Shown: in pieces, positions 58,070 through 64,000 of the stretch | How positions within the stretch are numbered: position 1 is the first letter of the stretch | Layout: each line of letters begins with the position of its first letter | NCBI GenBank assembly: GCA_024123955.1 | Contig: CP099652.1 | Location: 5,828,001 to 5,892,000 of the forward strand | DNA: 64,000 bases | Direction of reading: 5' to 3' | Origin: Oxalobacteraceae bacterium OTU3CINTB1 | GTDB lineage: Bacteria; Pseudomonadota; Gammaproteobacteria; Burkholderiales; Burkholderiaceae_D | Position numbers and translations under genes: made by a program | Notes under the pieces: generated by a model | Told to the model about the DNA's origin: nothing | The model's input: only the letters and a program-made list of their open reading frames with translations | Database searches by the model: none

Positions 58070-58087
58070 ACCCGATACCGGGGCGCA

Positions 58088-58873
58088 TTAAGTGTTGTTG
58101 AACTCCACGTGGAGCTTCTTCAATTCCGCGCACATGTGCTCGAACGCGGTGAGCGTCTGCGCCGGCTCGCCCTTGACGCCGAGCTCGATGTGGCGGCGGG
58201 TGTTGGCGTCGCCCACGCTCGGCAGGCTGAACACCTTCACGCGCGGATACAGCGCCTCGATCTCCACCATCAGCGGCGTCAGCGCAGATTCGGCCGTCTC
58301 GTACACCAGCACCGACTGCTCCAGGTGCGGCTCGCGGTTGAACAGGTCGGCGTAGTGGTGGTCGAGCACCCACTCGATCATCGGCCAGGCCATCACCGGG
58401 AAGCCCGGCACGAAGTAATGCTTGTGCAGCGCGAAGCCGGCGATGTTGTTGTAGGGATTGGGGATCAGCGCCGCGCCCTGCGCGAACTCGGCCATCTTGA
58501 GGCGGTGCAGGTTCTCGGCCGAATTGAGGTCGACGGCGTGGCCGGCCTCCTGCCCCATCTGCACGATGCGCTGCTGGATGTTGGCCTTGCCCTGCTCGTG
58601 CAACACCAGCGGCAGGCCCAGCGCGTCGGCGGCGGCCAGGCGGGTGTGGTCGTCCGGCGTGGCGCCGATGCCGCCGCAGCAAAACACGATGTCGTCGCTG
58701 GCGAAGGTGCGCTTGAGCGTGGCCGTGATGCGGGCCGGATCGTCGGCCAGGATTTCCGCCCACGCCAGTTGCAGGCCGCGCGCGGCCAGCATTTGCACCA
58801 CTTTCGGGAAATGCTGGTCGACGCGCCTGCCGGACAGGATTTCGTCGCCGATGATGATGAGTCCGATCGCCAT
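58088..58873 (-). CDS. CinA-type competence/damage-inducible domain protein (molybdopterin-binding fold)
   Basis: 261 residues of the MoCF-biosynthesis/CinA N-terminal fold: 'IGLIIIGDEILSGRRVDQHF' in pieces at the start, and 'CCGGIGATPDDHTRLAAADALG', the cofactor/nucleotide-binding signature, near residue 65. 'HYFVPGFPVMAWPMIEWVL' is typical of the stand-alone YfaY-like subgroup. The C-terminal CinA amidohydrolase domain is absent. GGAA lies upstream of the ATG. Last gene of the cluster; exact function unknown. Confidence 0.88.
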   Translation of the reverse strand: MAIGLIIIGDEILSGRRVDQHFPKVVQMLAARGLQLAWAEILADDPARITATLKRTFASDDIVFCCGGIGATPDDHTRLAAADALGLPLVLHEQGKANIQQRIVQMGQEAGHAVDLNSAENLHRLKMAEFAQGAALIPNPYNNIAGFALHKHYFVPGFPVMAWPMIEWVLDHHYADLFNREPHLEQSVLVYETAESALTPLMVEIEALYPRVKVFSLPSVGDANTRRHIELGVKGEPAQTLTAFEHMCAELKKLHVEFNNT

Positions 58874-58897
58874 ATTGGTTCCGCTTTCTTAGTTATC

Positions 58898-59740
58898 TCA
58901 AAATTCCGCCGGCGGCGGCGCGGCCTTCATGGCCTCGGCGGCGCGCAGGCGCGCCAGCGCTTCAAGGCAATAATAGGCGAACCACAACGCGGTGAAGATA
59001 AACACCAGCACATACAGCCAGATCGACGCGGCTGCCAGGAAGGGGAAGAATACCACCGCCATCACGCCGCCCAGCCAGATCGCGCCCGGCAGCGCCCCGG
59101 CGGCGCCGGACACCACGCCGATGGCGATCAGCGGCCAGCGGTGCTCGGCCAGCAGTTGACGGCGCTCGTCGGCGCTGGCGTAGTCGGCCAGCACGTCGTA
59201 GACCATCATCCGGCTGGTCAGCCAGCCCCACAGCAGCGCCTGCACGAACACGGCCAGCGGCGGGAACACGTACAGCGGCAACGTCAGCAGCCACAGGCCG
59301 ATGAAGGCGGCCATACCGCCCAGCGCCACGCCCACGCTGCCAAGCACGCTGCCGCCGTTGCGCTGCTCCAGCTGCGGATAATTGCGGGCGCCGACGTGGC
59401 GCAGGATCACCGGCATGGCGATGACGCCGATGAAGATCAGCGCCGTCAGTATCATCAACGGCAAGAGCAGCAGCATCGCTATCAACGGCACAACGACTGT
59501 TTTCAAAGCGCCAAGACCGAGCGAGCTCAGGAAGCTTCCGCTGTAGCTGAAAACGCCATACTGCGAAAATGTCGCGTGGACGAAATCGATCAGCGGCTGC
59601 AGGCCCAGATACAGCAGCACCGCCCACACGCCCACCGCCAGCAGGAACGGCGCCACGCTCATCAACAGCAGTTTGCCGTGCCATTGCGAGGCGAAGGCGC
59701 GGCCCCAGGCGCGCACCACTCCGGACAATCCGCCCGCCAT
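58898..59740 (-). CDS. EI24-domain membrane protein (280 aa)
   Basis: Polytopic inner-membrane protein with several hydrophobic helices ('LLLMSVAPFLLAVGVWAVLLYLG' in pieces, 'AFIGLWLLTLPLYVFPPLAVF', 'WLYVLVFIFTALWFAYYCLEAL'). This is the EI24/CysZ-like superfamily; CysZ transports sulfate in enterobacteria, but similarity here is to the general fold and not enough to claim sulfate. The ATG at 59740 overlaps the stop of the sterol-desaturase gene by one base (TGATG), so it is translationally coupled. A longer upstream frame is a shadow of that gene. Confidence 0.85.
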   Translation of the reverse strand: MAGGLSGVVRAWGRAFASQWHGKLLLMSVAPFLLAVGVWAVLLYLGLQPLIDFVHATFSQYGVFSYSGSFLSSLGLGALKTVVVPLIAMLLLLPLMILTALIFIGVIAMPVILRHVGARNYPQLEQRNGGSVLGSVGVALGGMAAFIGLWLLTLPLYVFPPLAVFVQALLWGWLTSRMMVYDVLADYASADERRQLLAEHRWPLIAIGVVSGAAGALPGAIWLGGVMAVVFFPFLAAASIWLYVLVFIFTALWFAYYCLEALARLRAAEAMKAAPPPAEF

Positions 59741-60735
59741 CAGACGGTGTCCTTGCGCGCGTACTCGACCATGCGCTTGAGCGCCAGCCAGTGCTGCGAA
59801 AAGAAGCCGCGGCCGTATTCGCGGCCCGGCTTGACGGCGCCGCCCGGCTCCGCCTGCGGCAACTGGTCGCGGATGCCGGTGGCGACGAACTGCGGCGTGA
59901 AATTGGCGGTGCGGAAGATGATGTCCCAGATCGGCAGCAGCACGGCGAAATTGCAGCCGCCCAGGGTACCTTGGCCGTTCGATTCGTGGCCGACGCCGAT
60001 CGCGTGGTGCATGCGGTGGTAGCGCGGCGACACCAGCAGCCACTCGCCGACCTTGCCGAAGTGGATGCGCACATTGGCGTGTTGCAGGCTTTGCAGGATG
60101 CGCGACACCGACACCAGCATCACGTATTGCGACGGCTCGACGCCGATGCCCAGCGCGATCACGCCCATGTAAATGTCGCGCATCATGTCGTCGAGCAGGT
60201 GGTTGCGGTTGTCGCTCCACAGGTTCATGTTTTGCTGGCTGTGGTGCAGGCCGTGCAGCGCCCACCACCAATTAAAGTGGTGCGAGGCGCGGTGGTACCA
60301 GTAATCGAAGAAATCGAGCACGACGAAGTAGACCAGGAAGGCGCCCAGCGGCGAGATGCCTGGCACCAGCGACTCTAGGTTGAACGGCTGGAAGCTCTCG
60401 AAGCGCAGCATGCCGGCCACGCTGTCGAGCAGCGGATCGAGCGTGAAGAAAACCAGTATCGGGAACAGGCCGATCCGGTGCAGCACGGTGTAGATGAAAT
60501 CGTTCCAGCGGGCGCGCGGATCGTTGAACTTATGGACAGGGATCATCGACTCGAGCGGGCGCAGCACCAGGAACAGCAAGGTCAGCTCCAGCACGCCGAT
60601 CAGCAGCCACTCGGTGCCCTCGAAGGCTTCCTCGATGAATTCGCCGAATCCGAGCTGGAACACCAACGGCTGGATCACCGTCTCGAACAACCAGCCCTGG
60701 GCCAGGCCCAGCCAGTCAGAAAATAGTTGGATCAT
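59740..60735 (-). CDS. Sterol desaturase/fatty acid hydroxylase family membrane protein
   Basis: Integral-membrane di-iron oxidase. The eight-histidine pattern is visible in three boxes: 'HRASHH' near residue 150, 'HGLHHS' shortly after, and 'HRMHH' near residue 240, with several hydrophobic helices before them ('WLLIGVLELTLLFLVLRPL'). Bacterial members hydroxylate or desaturate lipids such as fatty acids, hopanoids or ornithine lipids; the substrate here is unknown. The start ATG follows the deacetylase stop directly (TAA then ATG), so it belongs to the same operon. Confidence 0.92.
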   Translation of the reverse strand: MIQLFSDWLGLAQGWLFETVIQPLVFQLGFGEFIEEAFEGTEWLLIGVLELTLLFLVLRPLESMIPVHKFNDPRARWNDFIYTVLHRIGLFPILVFFTLDPLLDSVAGMLRFESFQPFNLESLVPGISPLGAFLVYFVVLDFFDYWYHRASHHFNWWWALHGLHHSQQNMNLWSDNRNHLLDDMMRDIYMGVIALGIGVEPSQYVMLVSVSRILQSLQHANVRIHFGKVGEWLLVSPRYHRMHHAIGVGHESNGQGTLGGCNFAVLLPIWDIIFRTANFTPQFVATGIRDQLPQAEPGGAVKPGREYGRGFFSQHWLALKRMVEYARKDTV

Positions 60736-61602
60736 TTAGTGGTGCGATGTGAAAGAAGTTTTGTACCCGGGATGCTGGCGCAGGGTGGCGAAACAAAAGC
60801 CTTTTTGCTCCAGGCCGCTGATCAAAGGTTCCAGGTTGGCCGGCGCCCAAGGCTCCTTGCGCGACCAGATGCCCATGTGCGCGACGAAGATATCGCCGTC
60901 GCGCAAATCCCTCAGCGACTTCTGCAACAATACCGCATTCGGGTAAGCCGTGCTCGACAGCTCATCGCCGGAGAAGCCGGCCGGCGCCCAGCCGACATGC
61001 GCGTAGCCGCAGGCCTTGGCCGCCGCCAGTGTGCCGGGCGAGGTGCGCCCGGCCGGCGCGCGCCAGATCGGATCGAGGTGCTTGCCGGTCAGCTCGACGA
61101 AGCGCTGGTCGACCCGCTTGATTTCCTCGCAATATTGCGCCGGCGTCAGCGTGCGGAGCTTGCCGGCCGACGCGCCGAAACCAGGTTTGACCTTGAAGCC
61201 GTCGCCGACATCCTTGACCAGCACGTCGTGATCGAAAGTGTGCGAGCCGATCGCATGGCCCTCGGCCACGCGCGCCTTCCAGTACGCCGACCACGACGGA
61301 TCGAGCGAATAATCGCCGCGCACGGTTTTCTCGTTGGCGAGGAAGAAGGTTGCCTTGATGCTGTGGCGTTTGAGCGTATCGGCGATTAGTTCGGCCTGCG
61401 ACTGGCTGCCGGTATCGAAGGTCAGATAAATCGTGCCTTTGCAGGCCGCCGGCGCCGCCACGGCAGGCGCCGCCGCTACCGCCAGCGCCACCAACAGCGC
61501 CCACCCCGGGGTCAAGTCTGTCATTCGGACACGGGCTGAACTACGCGATGGTTGTGTTCGTGTCCGAATGACAGACTTGACCCTCGCAGTGGGGCGTTTC
61601 AT
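60736..61602 (-). CDS. Polysaccharide deacetylase (NodB-type) with repeat-derived N-terminus
   Basis: Exported carbohydrate esterase-4 family protein. Motif 1 is 'YLTFDTGSQ' (TFDT rather than the usual TFDD, so one metal-site Asp is replaced), motif 2 'GSHTFDHD' with both His, motif 3 'RAPAGRTSPGTLAAAKACG'. Two starts are possible. The ATG at 61602 overlaps the stop of the propeller gene (TGATG) and gives 288 residues. The ATG at 61524 gives a cleaner signal peptide (MTDLTPGWALLVALAVAAAP). The 25-base inverted repeat at 61509-61583 occupies exactly this 5' region in frame. The substrate glycan is unknown. Confidence 0.88.
   Translation of the reverse strand: MKRPTARVKSVIRTRTQPSRSSARVRMTDLTPGWALLVALAVAAAPAVAAPAACKGTIYLTFDTGSQSQAELIADTLKRHSIKATFFLANEKTVRGDYSLDPSWSAYWKARVAEGHAIGSHTFDHDVLVKDVGDGFKVKPGFGASAGKLRTLTPAQYCEEIKRVDQRFVELTGKHLDPIWRAPAGRTSPGTLAAAKACGYAHVGWAPAGFSGDELSSTAYPNAVLLQKSLRDLRDGDIFVAHMGIWSRKEPWAPANLEPLISGLEQKGFCFATLRQHPGYKTSFTSHH
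61509..61583. repeat. 25-base inverted repeat inside the 5' end of the deacetylase gene
   Basis: Perfect arms (61509-61533 and 61559-61583) begin GGGTCAAGTCTGTCATTC and are separated by 25 bases. The GGGTCA(A/G)GTC core is shared with the repeat at 47384. It lies across the possible start codons of the deacetylase without breaking the frame. Confidence 0.8.
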
Positions 61603-62570
61603 CAGCGCTGGGCGGAGTTGTTGAAGAACACGCCGTGCGGCGAGCGCCCCACCGGTATCGTCTTGACCAGCTTGCGCGTGGCCAAGTCGATGACCGCCAC
61701 CTTTTTAATCCAGCGCAAGGTGACCCACATCATCTTGCCGTCGGCCGTCACTTCCATGCAGTCCGGGCCGCCCGGCACGTTGATCATGCCGACGTTTTCC
61801 AATGTCTTCTGATCAATGATGTTGATCGAATTGGAAACACGATTCGACACATACGTGTAGCGGCCGTCGCCGGCCGAACGGAAGTTGTGCGCGCCCTGCC
61901 CGGTCTTGATGCGCTTGACGGTTTTCTGCGCCTTCCAGTCGATCACCTCGACGTAGTCGCTGCCCATGATGCCCACCAGCAGATACTTGTCGTCCGGCGT
62001 CATCGCGATACCGGCCGGCAGCTTACCGACCGGCAGCGTCCACTTGACGGTCTGCGTGACCAGGTCGATCGCGCTGACCTGGTCGCTGCCCTGCTGCGTG
62101 ATGAAGACCATGTTGCTGGCGGCGTTGAAGGCCATGTGGCTCGGCAGCTTCGGCAGCGGGATGCGCTTGGCCAAGGTCATGTTGGTGCCGTCGTAGCGGT
62201 ACAGGTCGACGCGATCCAGCCGCAGCGAGGCCGACACGAACCACTTCTGGTCCGGCGAGAAGCCGATCTGGTAGGGGTCGAGGATGTCCTTGACGGTACG
62301 CTGGATCTGCCCGCTCTTCGGATCGAGGAAGATCAGTTCGTTGCCGACCGAGCTGGCGACGATCAGCGACTTGTTGTCCGGCGTCGCCATCAGGTGGTGC
62401 GGCTCCTTGCCGACCGGGAAAGTGGACAAGTCCTTGTAGGTTGCCTGGTCCAGCAACTGCACGGTAGCATCACGCGAGTTGAGCACAACGACAACATTGG
62501 CCTGCGCGCTGCCGATGGCAATCGCGGCGCAAACACAGGAGAAAACCAGACGGCGGACACTGCGGAGCAT
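61602..62570 (-). CDS. Exported YVTN-type beta-propeller protein (322 aa)
   Basis: Signal peptide ending 'GSAQANVV', then about seven blades with the repeating pattern 'V.V.D..T.K....PVG..P.G.A.TPDDK.L.V' (for example 'WTLPVGKLPAGIAMTPDDKYLLVG' in pieces, 'VSNSINIIDQKTLENVGMINVPGG'). This is the YncE/surface-layer YVTN family: a periplasmic binding scaffold, sometimes of quinoprotein type, without catalytic residues I can name. First gene of the five-gene cluster; its stop overlaps the next start. Confidence 0.9.
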   Translation of the reverse strand: MLRSVRRLVFSCVCAAIAIGSAQANVVVVLNSRDATVQLLDQATYKDLSTFPVGKEPHHLMATPDNKSLIVASSVGNELIFLDPKSGQIQRTVKDILDPYQIGFSPDQKWFVSASLRLDRVDLYRYDGTNMTLAKRIPLPKLPSHMAFNAASNMVFITQQGSDQVSAIDLVTQTVKWTLPVGKLPAGIAMTPDDKYLLVGIMGSDYVEVIDWKAQKTVKRIKTGQGAHNFRSAGDGRYTYVSNRVSNSINIIDQKTLENVGMINVPGGPDCMEVTADGKMMWVTLRWIKKVAVIDLATRKLVKTIPVGRSPHGVFFNNSAQR

Positions 62571-62691
62571 GAAGAAATCGCTTAGAAGGACTAAACGTTT
62601 ATTTTACGTGCAAACCGGGCCGTCACAAGTTAAAACCGGACAATTATTCCTATCCGTAATGAAGCGCGGCGGCTGAACCACAACGCCCTGC

Positions 62692-62697
62692 TACAAT
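62692..62697 (+). promoter_or_regulatory. Possible -10 box of the FKBP gene
   Basis: TACAAT, 36 bases before the ATG at 62734; no convincing -35 box. Confidence 0.35.
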
Positions 62698-62733
62698 TGC
62701 CGGCTGTGTTCAACGAATCTAGAAGGAATAACC

Positions 62734-63090
62734 ATGACCACCATCACGACCGAATCGGGCCTGCAGTACATCGAACGGACCGTTGGCGAGGGCGATGAAG
62801 CCAAAGCCGGCCAGAACGTCACCGTCCATTACACCGGCTGGCTGCGCAACGACGACGGCACCAAGGGTCCGAAATTCGACTCGAGCAAAGACCGCAACGA
62901 CCCGTTCGAATTCGCACTGGGCGCCGGCATGGTCATCCGCGGTTGGGATGAAGGCGTGCAAGGCATGAAGGTCGGCGGCACGCGCCAGCTGATCATTCCA
63001 GCCGAACTGGGCTACGGCTCGCGCGGCGCCGGCGGCGTGATTCCGCCAAACGCCACGTTGATCTTCGACGTCGAACTGCTGGGCGTTTAA
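62734..63090 (+). CDS. FKBP-type peptidyl-prolyl cis-trans isomerase (118 aa)
   Basis: Minimal single FKBP domain: 'GQNVTVHYTGWL', 'FDSSKDRNDPFEFALGAGMVI' in pieces, 'GWDEGVQGMKVGGTRQLIIP', 'GYGSRGAGGVIPPNATLIFDVELL'. The drug/proline pocket residues (Tyr, Phe, Asp, Trp, Tyr) are present. There is no signal peptide and no chaperone extension, so it is a cytoplasmic foldase of the small FkbP class. AAGGA lies eight bases before the ATG. Confidence 0.96.
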   Translation: MTTITTESGLQYIERTVGEGDEAKAGQNVTVHYTGWLRNDDGTKGPKFDSSKDRNDPFEFALGAGMVIRGWDEGVQGMKVGGTRQLIIPAELGYGSRGAGGVIPPNATLIFDVELLGV

Positions 63091-63094
63091 GCGC

Positions 63095-63114
63095 CTGAAC
63101 GTGTAAACGTTCAG
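63095..63114. terminator. Hairpin between convergent genes
   Basis: CTGAACG-TGTAAA-CGTTCAG, perfect seven-base stem, overlapping the stop codon of the minus-strand gene. No T run, so terminator activity is uncertain. Confidence 0.4.
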
Positions 63115-63872
63115 CGCTGCCAGTTGCGCCGCAGGGCCTCGAGCTCTGCGCGCGTATCGAGCATGCCGCCGACGATGCGCTGGTCGATCGCCTCCAGCAC
63201 CGCCGCCGGCATCTCCGTCCCCGCCATCCGGGTCGCGGTCATCTGCGCCGACGGCCGCACGCTCTGCACCATCACCGGTATCCGCCACTCCGCGCTGGCG
63301 CGGCAGGCCACCCCCACCAGATCCTGGCTCAGTCCCACCACCGTGAAGGTGCGGCAATAGCCGCCCTCGTTCGACAGAAAACTCAGCCCGACCCGCACAT
63401 CGCCCTCGGACGGCGCCGCGCCGCCCATCTGCTGGCTCAGGACGGTATCGAGCCGGCCCTGCGCCACCAGCATGCCGTTGCGGCTGATGACCGTGGTGGG
63501 CGCCTTGGCCGGATCGGCCAGGAATGCGGGCTGCCAGTGCGCCAGGCCGAACTTGCCGACCGCCAGTCCCACCACCAGCACCGCGCCCAGCGCGCTCCAC
63601 TCGCGCCAGCCGAGCTGCCGCCTGACCGCCTTGCGGGCCGCCTGCTGCGTGGCCACGCGCTGCGCCCGCACCGCCGCCAGCTGCACCACCTTGGCCTGCT
63701 GCGAACGCATCGCCGCGGGCTCGGCGAACACGCCGTCGCGCGCGGCGCGCAACCGCGCCACGCGGCGGGCGATGCTGCTGTCGCGCCGCATGGCGTCCTC
63801 GACGGCGTGACGGGTCGCGTCGTCCAGTTCGCCGACCATATAGGCAATCAGTGTCTCGTCCGAAAAGCTCAT
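63111..63872 (-). CDS. Anti-sigma-factor-like membrane protein (253 aa)
   Basis: The N-terminus 'DETLIAYMVGELDDATRHAVE' followed by 'RRDSSIARRVARLR' is the usual helical start of ECF anti-sigma factors, though without the HxxxCxxC zinc motif. One membrane helix lies near residues 92-110 ('ALGAVLVVGLAVGKFGLAHW'). The periplasmic part carries 'GGYCRTFTVV' and 'GVACRASAEWRIPV', a Cys-containing pattern seen in this family. I start it at 63872 with GGGGAC upstream; the frame stays open to 63983. The partner sigma gene would lie beyond the window's right end. Confidence 0.8.
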   Translation of the reverse strand: MSFSDETLIAYMVGELDDATRHAVEDAMRRDSSIARRVARLRAARDGVFAEPAAMRSQQAKVVQLAAVRAQRVATQQAARKAVRRQLGWREWSALGAVLVVGLAVGKFGLAHWQPAFLADPAKAPTTVISRNGMLVAQGRLDTVLSQQMGGAAPSEGDVRVGLSFLSNEGGYCRTFTVVGLSQDLVGVACRASAEWRIPVMVQSVRPSAQMTATRMAGTEMPAAVLEAIDQRIVGGMLDTRAELEALRRNWQR

Positions 63873-64000
63873 GTTCACGTCCCCAGTCGCACCATCATAA
63901 ACCTTTTTTTCACCGAAGGCCGCGCTGTCAGGATCGCGTAAGCCCTTTATATACAAGGGTTTTATTGCGTCGCAGCGTCGCACGGCAACTACTGTAAGGC

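Noticed and set aside
58898..60271. Longer 457-codon version of the EI24 gene
   Set aside because: The extra N-terminal 177 residues are an out-of-frame reading of the sterol-desaturase gene; the TGATG overlap at 59740 marks the real start.

Overview
The window reads as a chromosomal segment of a high-GC betaproteobacterium, most likely Oxalobacteraceae (Massilia/Duganella/Janthinobacterium-like). That placement is an inference. It rests on protein character, on the linkage glnE / yhdP-nitrilase-tldD and glnA-DUF4124-ntrB-ntrC, on the many TonB-dependent receptors (TBDRs) whose plug opens with a 'VEVTGSSIKR'-type motif, and on dispersed GGGGTC...GACCCC palindromes. I see no rRNA, tRNA, CRISPR array, prophage or intact insertion sequence.

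Layout. 1-3511: two related TBDR genes facing each other (the first cut by the window edge). 3726-5113: aroG (DAHP synthase) with its terminator and a leader that looks like a Phe/Tyr transcription attenuator. 5424-8084: third TBDR. 8175-14739: yhdP-nitrilase-tldD operon, divergent from glnE (14920-17694). 17809-18264: small secreted Cache protein. 18481-24545: tandem duplicated TBDR pair, convergent with another TBDR (24613-27309). 27587-30641: tkt-gapA. 30832-33858: Oar-like TBDR. 34408-37284: rsmE, a flavodoxin-like gene and a TPR-aspartyl/asparaginyl hydroxylase. 37370-40285: TBDR followed by a 1.2 kb gene-free stretch. 41517-43160: FAD-dependent dehydrogenase. 43508-46258: TBDR. 46356-52263: corA and the nitrogen cluster ntrC-ntrB-DUF4124-glnA with a sigma54/NtrC control region. 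52578-57809: rhodanese, membrane-anchored TAXI protein, class A PBP-like protein. 58088-62570: tight five-gene cluster (YVTN propeller, polysaccharide deacetylase, sterol-desaturase-family, EI24, CinA-type). 62734-63872: FKBP isomerase and an anti-sigma-like membrane protein.

How it fits together. Nine TBDR genes sit singly or in pairs between housekeeping genes, with no TonB/ExbBD, periplasmic binding protein or catabolic genes beside them, so their substrates cannot be read from context. Six of the eight whose N-termini are visible share one unusual signal-peptide signature, and most have their own upstream palindrome, which suggests a paralogous receptor family with individual regulators. 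Nitrogen control is unusually complete: glutamine synthetase with its adenylylation tyrosine, its adenylyltransferase GlnE, NtrBC, and a glnA promoter with sigma54 elements and three NtrC-like sites. The most interesting regulatory find is the aroG leader peptide, which is rich in Phe and Tyr and lies next to competing hairpins.
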